From Romanomermis culicivorax (taxonomy: Eukaryota > Nematoda > Enoplea > Mermithida > Mermithidae): a DNA stretch of 64,000 nt. Every line of letters begins with the position of its first letter. Position 1 is the stretch's first letter. The translations under genes were made by a program, and so were the position numbers. Below are positions 55,701-64,000 of the stretch, in pieces. The notes under the pieces are model-generated. The model did not search any database and was not told the DNA's origin. It worked only from the letters and a program-made list of their open reading frames with translations. The stretch lies in contig CAWUHX010000258.1 in assembly GCA_963922205.1 (NCBI GenBank), positions 1 through 64,000 on the forward strand. Direction: 5' to 3'.

Positions 55701-58199
55701 AGGTAAAGTGGGGTGACTCTGATCAGGGGCGACTTTGATCAGGGTTCGATAAACGAATGACATTTGATAACTATTTGAGATCAGCAGCTTATATTTGCTG
55801 TGTAGACAACCACAACTGTGAGCTATCATAATGCAGAAAATTTAATCCTTTACCAAAAAATTACTGCCATTATTAATTTTCAAGGTGTCAAATTTTGGAA
55901 AGCTGTTTTTTGTGCTGAAAAAAATTTGGATTCTACTCATTGTATGATTATTTTTTTCAGCCCTTTATAGGTTTTTGATAGCAGGGAAAATGGCTAACAT
56001 AGTGGTTCTGCGCAAAAACGCACCTAAGAGCCACAGTGAAATTAGGGGTTTGTGGGGGACCTTGATAAAAATGTGGTTTACTTTGATCAGAGTGGGTTGA
56101 TTGCACTTATATATTATACTACGATCAAAGTTGCCCCCAAAAATTTGTCAATATTTGTCCAACAAAGGAGAGCATTTGTTGGTCAAGTTGATCCATTCCT
56201 TGGTATTTATAATGCCACTATCAAAAGACTATACCTTTCGGCAATAGTCGGCGATAATATTTGTGAAACCAACCCATAATGTTGGGAAAATCAAAGACAG
56301 TGGGTTCAGAATGGTTCCGAAAATTCTTGAAACGTCATCACAGTTTCCTGTTGGAATGCAAAAATGCTGCCCTTGATGGTGTAAACACGTCAGCAGCAAC
56401 AGAGAATAATTTACAGCAGGCCGAAGTTGCTACAACGAGTACAATAACCTAATTCAACTCTCATATTTTCATATTGCATGCATTCAATGGTTTCAGGTTG
56501 GGGAGCAGCGGTTTTAAGTCCAGTGTCATTGATTTCTTCAAAATAGTTCATGTCAAAAAAGTTAGGCTAAAAAATCACCCAAGCGGCTCAATCATGCTTT
56601 TGGTCAGTCGATGACAGCTCCTTGAAATTATGGACCTGCTGAAAGCACTGAAAGAAGCCAAGAAAACCAGAAAGGCATCAAGTGCCAATAAGTGTCGCAT
56701 TTAGTTTATTGCGCGATTGAAATACAAGAAGAACTTTAAGGCCGATAAGGCTCAATGTGATGAGTGCGACAGATGGATTTGTGAAGAAATTGCTTGATGG
56801 ACGATTTTGATGATGAAGCTGATATCATCTGCCAAATTTGCCTTGCTCAAAGAGACAATTAAATTATTTCATGTCAGGCTTTTTTCGGTTTGAAAACCAG
56901 GAGCCAAATGGCTCCAAGGCCTAAATTTTTAGGAGCTAAATCGAAATTTTTGAGAGCCAAAAATTTTTAATTGGAGAATATCGAAAAATGTGCTTCTAAC
57001 ACACATATACAATTAAATTGTATGGATATTCAATCAGTTGATACGTATTCAAAAAAATACTGTTCAAAATTTTATTTCCTAACAGTGTTTTTAGGTTACA
57101 GGTGTCTTCCGACATGTACGGAGATCAGTCGAGAAATCTTCGTGCAGAGAAAATTTTTTATGCAAAAAATACGATATTGTGTTTGATAGCACTTGAGTTC
57201 ATTTCTTTCTGGCACTACAGTATAGGGTTTTAAAAATGCAGCTTCTGTTCTTATAGTACTATTGTTTCTCATATCTTTCCAGCGCCACACAACGAAAATT
57301 TTTTTAGATTCTGACACTATAGAATGCTGGAAAATCGGTTTAAAGATAAATTGTTCAATAAACATAATGCTCAAAACATGTATACATATCATTTTACAAA
57401 TCAAAAAATTATGTTCATGCTTTCATGAGTTTGAAGAAATTCTAATTAAATTTGAAATTTATGAAAATCACCTCCATCACGATAATGAATTCAAACTCGG
57501 CTCCAAATGTAAAATAATAGTTGGAAAAAACTCAAAAAATGATTTCGGGCTCTTAACTGCAACAAAACTTATTTTTCCCTTGATGAACCCTCATATTTTT
57601 CCCCTTTTACAAAAATTTTTCCCCCAGAAAGTTTGATTTGTTGTAAAACAGTGAATAGACCAATCCGAAAAATTATAGAATGAAAAGTGTCAGAAAATTT
57701 TCTGTGAGAGAAAATAAATGATTTTCGAAAAATAAAAATTTTCTGTGAGAGCAATAAATAAAATTGTGAAAATAAAATTTATTTTTATTCATCAAAAAAA
57801 TCATTTATTTGCTCTCACAATTTGATCAGTCACCTATCAATGGTATTATAACCTCGTGTCAAGACCGTTTCCCACCAATATGTTTTGTTCTCTAGGGGAA
57901 TAAAAAAGTGTCGAAAAACGGACCTTCGATTATCACGTTACCATGGCGATCAAAGTCTCACACGGTGTGGGTTATTTACATCGCAAAATGAGGGTTTTTA
58001 AAACTTGAAACTTTCTAAAAAATCTAACCGAAAGAGAATAATAATAGTGGAATTTCATTAGAAGATGATTAATCTTTCCAAATATACCCATGTATACCGA
58101 TGTATACCCATATCATCTAACAAAAAGTATTTTAAAAGATAATACGGCATGTAAAAGTGGAAATAACCTTTTTTTTATTAAAGTCACCCCACTTCACCT
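55701..58199 (+). mobile_element. pogo-like element, internal deletion derivative
   Basis: Flanked by TA; ends AGGTAAAGTGGGGTGACT and the inverse (AGTCACCCCACTTCACCT). Plus-strand relics: SEWFRKFLKRH near 56,310, like the CENP-B-type DNA-binding domain of pogo transposases, and KADKAQCDECDRWICEE near 56,740 with a DDEADIICQICL tail, like their Cys-rich C-terminus. The DDE core is missing. The right half (56,900-58,180) has no recognisable frame. Confidence 0.65.
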
Positions 58200-59387
58200 T
58201 ACTTATGAATCAGAAATTTCATATTGGAAGCGTTTGAAAAATTCCAAGACACAAGAGAAAAACTTGAGAGAATTGATGAAAAATCTTGATTTTCGGCTAA
58301 ATACTGACTGTTAATGATTACACAATAAGAAGATCTAATATGATTGATAGAAACTGCTGAGCATGAAGTAGATATGCCAACAGCACTGTTTTTTCACATT
58401 TGCACTAGAATGTGGAGAAAAAATCTGGAGTGGAAAAATTTTTTGATGTCTTTCAACAAATGTGGACGAAAAATTTGGGGTTTTCATATTGAAAAGATGC
58501 ATGTTGATGCATTTTAGGAGGTCCAGATCTCAAAATTTTGCGGCGCTTGGCGCCGGTTATAACTTCAATAATCATTAATACTTATTACCAAGCTCAGGCG
58601 CGGCTTTTAGCATGTCTACCTGCACTTGCCATTCAATCTCGAATAGTTTTCATCATCCTAAACGTATCATTCCATGTTTAATTGGCAACCTTGGATAATT
58701 ACTTTATATTCAATATCCACATTTTTTCCTTCATATATTTTTAGAGAAAGATCTACACGTCAACTTTCCAAAATTTTTGAAGCCTTTGTTCCTTTCTTCA
58801 TACCTTTAATTGGGGGGGTTGGGTTGGAGGGGGACTCCCCCAACTTGGCCAACAATATACCCAACCCCCCAGACTTGAGAAAATTAGAAAAAATTGGCAA
58901 AAAAGTGCCTTTTTTGGGAAAAATTTCGACTTTTCCGACCCCCCCCCCCCCCCCAACTGTTCGGACCTCTTACAGGTATGCCTTTCTTAACGTAAATTCA
59001 ATTCAAAAGCTTCATGGAAGTATTTTTGGAAAACTTCTGCGCTTCGGACTCATGGCTTTTCGGCCAAATTTATGAAAGATTACAAACAAATTGGTGGTTT
59101 TGAAATTTTTTGAATGATAAATTTCTATAAATTACAACTTACGAACACAAAATCGAAATTTACTATTTATGATATATGTTCAGAATGTATCAGAATGCTT
59201 TAAAAAGCTCAAAAACACTGAATTAAAGCGTTTATAAGCATTTTCAAACGGAAAGCAGGGATTCTAAGACAAAAACTAGCCGTCAAAAAATTTTCCACAT
59301 GTGGATGAAAAATTTTACATCTTTTCACATTTGTGGAAAAAAGTTCGTGGGAAAAAACCCCATTTGAGAAAAAAACGATGATCACAG
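58200..59387. repeat. Mixed family A/B sequence right of the pogo element
   Basis: 58,205-58,320 continues the family B alignment (20,110-20,215). 58,380-59,380 carries family-type words (GCGCCGGTTATAA, AAAAAGCTCAAAAACAC) and ends in a family B-like terminus (CCCCATTTGAGAAAAAAACGATG). A G/C-run MITE is nested at 58,799-58,980. No gene. Confidence 0.5.
58799..58980. mobile_element. G/C-run MITE, copy 2
   Basis: Perfect 8-bp duplication CCTTTCTT at 58,791-58,798 and 58,981-58,988. Starts CATACCTTTAATTGGG, ends TTACAGGTATG. Inside, CCAACTTGGCCAAC, an A-rich stretch and long C runs. Confidence 0.85.
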
Positions 59388-60386
59388 CACTGTTTTTTAC
59401 CAGGGGCCTTTTCCCCAAATGGGCAAAGGGGTCAAAATTTTTCTACATTTTCCCGAAGTCGTTTTTTTCGCTTAAAAATGCTCACAGACGCTTTATTCAT
59501 ACATGTAATTGGGGGGGTTACGGGGGGAGCCCCCCCCCCCCAACTTGGCCAACCATATACTCAACCCCCCCCCCAGTTTGGAAAAAATTGAAAAAATTGG
59601 CAAAAAAGTGTTATGTTATTTTGGGAAAAATTTCTACTTTTTCCGACTCCCTCCCCCCAAATTTAGGATTTACCCCCCCCCCCCCAACTGGTCGGACCTC
59701 TAACAGGTATGGCTTTATTTAGGTGTCATTGAGCTTTTTCAACCCTTTTGGTGTTTTTAGATCCGTTAATTAATTAAAATTGAGGAAAAAATTGAAATTT
59801 TCGAGTTCAAAGTCTAATCTATACAAGCGTTGTGGAACAAACTTTCCAGCAGACTATCCAAGACCATAATGACTTTGAATTACCAGAGAAATCGATGATT
59901 AAATCCTCTGTGATGACAAGTGAGAACCCAAAAGAGAGCGACGCTGGAAAATCAATTTTCCGAATATTTATTTCAAGAATTAGACTTGAATTTTTTGTTC
60001 AAAAGTCGTTATTTCTAGAATTTTACTTGAAAAATTTTAAAACCAGTATAAGTATAATTTATTTCTAAACTTTCATCAACTCGGTCGAAAATATATGAGT
60101 AAGGAGAGTACAAATTTCCGAAAGATATTTCCATGAAGCTTTTGAATCGATTTTACGTTAAAAAAGAAATAATCGCATCAAAAAGCTTAAGTAATGCATA
60201 ATGATGATTATTAAAATTCGCGCCGGAAAATTTTGGGATTTTATGATCTTCTAAAATGCACCAAAATGCATATTTTCTGTATCCGATCCCCAAAATTTTC
60301 TTCCCCAAATGGGGAAAGAGCCCAAAATTTTTTCCCTTTCCGAATTTTTTCCCCCGAAAAAGTACGATTTGGGGGGAAAAACAGTG
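59388..60386. mobile_element. hAT-like element family A, short copy 3
   Basis: Flanks GATCACAG (59,380-59,387) and GATCACGG (60,387-60,394). Ends CACTGTTTTTTACC and the inverse GGGGGGAAAAACAGTG. Aligns with parts of 19,269-22,237; contains the empty target of the family B insertion. MITE 59,498-59,711 is nested in it. Confidence 0.7.
59498..59711. mobile_element. G/C-run MITE, copy 3
   Basis: Perfect 8-bp duplication GCTTTATT at 59,490-59,497 and 59,712-59,719. Starts CATACATGTAATTGGG, ends AACAGGTATG. Same core as copies 1 and 2. Confidence 0.85.
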
Positions 60387-61211
60387 GATCACGGTCACCG
60401 TTTCTTCCTTAAATGAAGTCTTTTGAGGAAAAAAATTTTGGGTATGGTTCTCATTGTGGAAAAAATTGGGGAATTCAAAATCGAAAAGATGCGTTTTGGT
60501 GAACTTTAAAAGGTCAAAATCTCAAAATTTCTCGGCACTCCGCGCCGGTCAGGGGTTCAATAATCATTATTTCCTATCAGGCGCGGCCGTTAGCATATAA
60601 AATTCCACTTACTAATTAATTATCAACAGTTTCTATCAATCAAGTTAGTTCACCTCATTTTCTAATCGTTAACAGTCAGTATTTGAGTGAAAAAAACAAT
60701 TTTTCATCAATTCTCCGATTTTTTTCTCTCGATGCTTGGAATTTTTCCAACGTTTTTAACATGAACTTTTGGATTTATTGAAAATGGAAATTGAAGACAT
60801 CATTCTAGACTATTATTTAGGAACTTCTATTCACGAATTCGCGAATATCCATTGGAGAGCAGGGTTGGCAAGGCTTTGGTTTTTGGTTTTTAAAAAAAAA
60901 AACCAAAAAATTGAAAAATTATTGGTTTTTTGGTTTTTTACAAAATTATCGGGAAACTGTTTTTTCACATTAGCCGATCTTCTAGGCATATATCGGTGTC
61001 TATCTAAATCTACAAAACAATTAATTTAGTTGAATTGACTCCACTACAAAGTAGAAAACAGTCGTATTTCTACGATACATTTCGTTCACAAAGGATCAAT
61101 CGATATCCTTTGTATCCATCCTGCAAGCACACATTTAGACATGAGTCGAGTTTGCTATAATGTGCTCACAAAAAAATTAGAAGTTTCGTAGAGTGTACTC
61201 CGACCGGCCAT

Positions 61212-61889
61212 TAGTGCTTCACATCGGGTACCCGGGTATTTCGGGTAACCGGGTATTTCGGGTACCAGGGTCAATTTTCTGGATGAAAACCGGGTGCTAC
61301 CCGGGTACCCAGGTCTCAACAAGATATTGTATAAACGGAATATTTATATGCTATTACTTGTATTTATGTGCAGTTACACTGAATGAATGTATTTTCCTTT
61401 ATTAATTCAATGCATTTACCTGCTCAACGTGTTAACAAGGCCGCATATGGCTCTCAAAAAGTCACTGTAGCGTATTTTTAGCAACAAAAAATCTATGTGT
61501 TTTACCAATGAAGCACCAAACGGAAATATGAAAAAGTCTTCGAGAAAATATGCCTGTGTGAAATATTGGTACTCGATACAGTATGAGAAAACAATGAAAG
61601 TTGGAGAGATGCATTATGTATAAAGATTGAAAAGGCATAAAAATCGATGATATGAGCCGGTATAGACGGTTAAACCCGGACCTAGTGGGATATCTAGTTT
61701 GGAAATGGATTCATCAAATAGTTGTGATGCGTGACCAGGTCCTCACAATTTGCTTTAAAGAGTAAAAAATTTTGAAATATTTATTTTCTTCAAACGAAAA
61801 AAAAATTTTTTTGAAAAAAAATCTGGGTAAACCGGGTATCCTAAAGACCGGGTACCCGGGTCCTAGAATTCTGAAAGTGTGAAGCACTA
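61212..61889. mobile_element. hAT-like MITE with CGGGTACC words
   Basis: Flanks CCGGCCAT and CCGACCAT (7 of 8). Ends TAGTGCTTCACA and the exact inverse. GGGTACCCGGGTA words cluster at 61,225-61,315 and 61,825-61,862. The centre has no frame. Confidence 0.8.
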
Positions 61890-62384
61890 CCGACCATACG
61901 GGGTGACATCCATTGATCCATATCATCATCAAAATTTTATAGAATATGCTTTGAGTTTAATATCCTTAATTTATTGTTACGGTAAGCTTTTAAATTTTCT
62001 TAGCTCGAAATTTGAAAATTTAAATGAGACAACAATAATAAAATTTTATACAGATCAGTTAAGCATACTGTAGGTTAAGAAAGAGAAGTGCTTTTGAGTG
62101 GCTCATTTTTATGTGACTTGACGTCACTACTAAGTAGAAAAAATTCGTACAAAAATATGTATCTATCATGCAAGCGAGAATAGTATAAAAGACCCATTTG
62201 CTGTAGTTATAGCTCGCGGACAGGTTTGAAAATCAAAAATACGGAAACATCTGAAATGTCTATGTGTGACTTTCAACTGCAGTTTTTAATATTAATAACA
62301 TGTAATAATCTATCAATTAAAGACCCTCTTATCGAAAACGGTATACTTACTTAGAAGTTGTGTCATTACTTATGTGCCTGCTAT

Positions 62385-62448
62385 TAAGGTAAAGTGGGGT
62401 GACTTTGATCAGGGACGCCCCTGATCAAAGTCACCTCACTTTACCTTA
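62385..62448. mobile_element. 64-bp palindrome of pogo-type ends
   Basis: An almost perfect hairpin: AGGTAAAGTGGGGTGACTTTG, a 3-base loop and the inverse, between two TA. It is the end of the 55,701 element joined to itself, with nothing in between. Confidence 0.75.
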
Positions 62449-62975
62449 CTGTATTTCTATTGCTATAATAGGGATTTCCTATAGCATAAAATAATGACAC
62501 TTTCGATAAGATTAATACTTCTAGCTGCCATTTTAAGGCGCCCTAACTAGTCTTAGATGATACAGGGAGGTTGCAGCAGTTTTTTACATATAGTTATTTT
62601 GACGTACCAAACATTTTAACGAATTAAACCAAAAGAAAACCACTAAAACCATAGAAAAACCAAAAAAAAACATAAAAAACCACTAAAAACCAAAATGTAG
62701 AAATTTCAAAAGTTTGGTTTTTGCCAAACCTATTGGAGAGATTTATTTCCCATCGTTTTAGAATGTAAAAACTGAAAAAATTTTCCTTGTGCTCTGCGCC
62801 GGAATGGGGAACAAATCATACTTCATCAGTCGGATCTTAATTTATTTCCCAACGTTGTGAAGGTTCAATTTCCAGCGTTTTAAAAAGTGAAAATCCAAAA
62901 GCTATTCCACAAAAACTAAATAAAATTGGATAAATCCTAATTGGAAGTTGGAACCACAGAAATATTAATAAAGGA

Positions 62976-64000
62976 CAGGGTTGGCAAGACCTGGGTTTTT
63001 GGGTTTTTGGGTTTTTGGGTTTTTCTGGGTTTTTCTGGGTGCATTTTTTTGACAAAATTTGGGTTTTTGGGTTTTTGGGTTTTTCTCAATTCTTTTAAAA
63101 TGAGGATTTCATCGTTAATTTGAGGATTTCATCGTTAATTTCCCTGTGGCAAATCCAGAACGAGATTGAGGATTTCATCGTTAATTTCCCTGTGGCAAAT
63201 CCAGAACTAGCTGACCAAAAAAGTGCTGTGTATCAAGAATTGACGCAATACATGATTGAGGCAAAATTACAAAAACAAAATAACTCATTTCGCTACCAGA
63301 CCAGATGCTCGTCAAAAAGAAAAAGTCTGTCCTTGAGTATTGGCTCACAGATGGAGCTGACTGGCCGCTGGTGCAACGAATCGCTCTGAAGGTACATAGA
63401 TAACATGTTTTTTTTCAATGTATTACATGTATAAAAAATTAATTGAGGTTTTTTCGCTCATTGTCTCTACCGCATCTTCGGAAAGAAACTTCTCTACGTT
63501 TGGCTATGGCTTCATACATTCCAAGCTGCGAAATCAATTGTCGACGGAAACAGTGCGCAAACTGGTATTCGTTAAGACAAACTTTGGGCTGCTAGAAAGT
63601 TCCCGTGACTGTGAATCTGATGAAGTGAGCGAAGCCGAAGCGTGAAATTTGATTTCCGTAATTCTCAATTTTTTAAAGTGACATTTCAATTTTTAGTGTT
63701 TAGATCATGCAATAAAAAATTCAATGAACAGCCAATCGTTTTAATGAGCCAAATCGATAAAATCGTTGTGCAATGTGCAGTCGCGTGACTCGTGTAAATA
63801 TGTTACAACCAAATGTATAGTCAGTCTTGAACACTGTTCAGCAATTTAATACACTTTATACGTTAAAAATAACATTCTCATATATATTTTAAGTAAAATG
63901 ATCATTCATTAGTACAAAACTGGAACAAAAACCCTAGAAAAACCCACCAAAAACCCAGAAAAACCCACCAAAAACCCAGAAAAACCCAGAAAAACCCACC
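62976..64000 (+). mobile_element. hAT element with GGGTTTTT words, cut by window end
   Basis: Starts CAGGGTTGGCAAGACC, the same end as the element at 60,860. GGGTTTTT arrays follow at 62,992-63,085; the inverse (AAAACCCA) array lies at 63,925-64,000. Preceded by ATAAAGGA, the expected duplication, whose partner must lie beyond the window. Confidence 0.8.
63149..63645 (+). pseudogene. hAT transposase, C-terminal relic
   Basis: Over frame breaks: SVLEYWLTDGADWPLVQRIA near 63,320, then the hAT dimerisation domain (63,430-63,645): VSTASSERNFSTFG, SKLRNQLSTETV, ending after a short acidic tail. This is the conserved C-terminal part of hAT transposases. The N-terminal zinc finger and DDE core are absent. 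A 56-bp direct duplication lies at 63,100-63,210. The position inside an element with hAT ends makes it the likely source family of the ends. Confidence 0.75.

Larger units (their letters stand above)
60860..62731. mobile_element. hAT element with GGTTTTT words
   Basis: Flanks ATTGGAGAG on both sides. Ends CAGGGTTGGCAAGG and the inverse of AGGTTTGGCAAAAA; GGTTTTTGG/AACCAAAA words follow at both ends. The intact target (GTTGGAGAG, once) is present in family B copy 1 near 20,030. No transposase left. Two small elements are nested in it. Confidence 0.8.
60395..62975. repeat. Family B copy 2, split by two hAT insertions
   Basis: 60,396-60,859 and 62,740-62,975 are together collinear with the reverse complement of 19,800-20,475. 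The first interruption is the hAT element 60,860-62,731, the second begins at 62,976 and leaves the window. Confidence 0.7.

Noticed and set aside
1..64000. tRNA, rRNA, CRISPR or bacterial operon features
   Set aside because: None seen. The repeats are dispersed transposons, and the spliced genes are eukaryotic.

Overview
The window is nuclear DNA of an animal, probably an invertebrate. Three conserved metazoan genes with introns lie head to tail on the minus strand, reading from right to left: an ATP-dependent RNA helicase of the DDX56 type (14 exons, 46,989 to 28,792, complete, 538 codons), a WIPI3/WIPI4-type (WDR45) autophagy beta-propeller (8 exons, 28,497 to 15,503, complete, 345 codons), and the first coding exon of methylthioribose-1-phosphate isomerase MRI1 (15,202 to 15,071, remaining exons not in the window). 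Their coding parts are only about 0.3 kb apart, yet their introns are swollen to as much as 6.5 kb by transposons. Each start codon sits just downstream of a 3' splice-acceptor-like sequence, so these may be spliced-leader genes in one operon. I cannot name the phylum.

Layout. 1-13,133: the 3' part of a large Ty3/Gypsy-type LTR retrotransposon (plus strand): the end of Gag, a 1.9-kaa Gag-Pol reading frame, a second very long frame where env would be, and the 3' LTR. That second frame starts with a DEDDy 3'-5' exonuclease domain of the RNase D/WRN type and ends in an RGG tail. It is the most unusual thing in the window. The element lies next to, or inside, a PIF/Harbinger relic, in antisense in what should be MRI1 intron 1. 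15.5-28.5 kb: WIPI gene, with hAT-like elements, MITEs and a piggyBac relic in its introns. 28.8-47.0 kb: DDX56-like gene, with a foldback element built of tandem repeats, Harbinger relics, a mariner MITE and several MITE families in its introns. 47.3-50.7 kb: a 3.4-kb hAT-like composite with four further insertions nested in it. 50.9-52.2 kb: an apparently intact mariner/Tc1-superfamily element. 53.5-55.5 kb: a decayed Jockey/CR1-type LINE. 55.5-64.0 kb: a deep nest of hAT-like repeats, a pogo-like deletion derivative and a hAT element cut by the window end.

The transposon record is unusually legible. Many insertions keep 8-bp target duplications (9 bp for one Mutator-like foldback, TA for mariner and pogo types), and for several of them the uninterrupted paralogue of the target is elsewhere in the same window. 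A recurrent architecture is a short terminal inverted repeat followed by clusters of one short word (CGAGTT, GGGTACCC, GGGGAAT, GGATCC, GGGTTTTT, AGAGCGC). Exon boundaries were placed by hand from reading-frame phase, GT/AG sites and family knowledge; no search was run.
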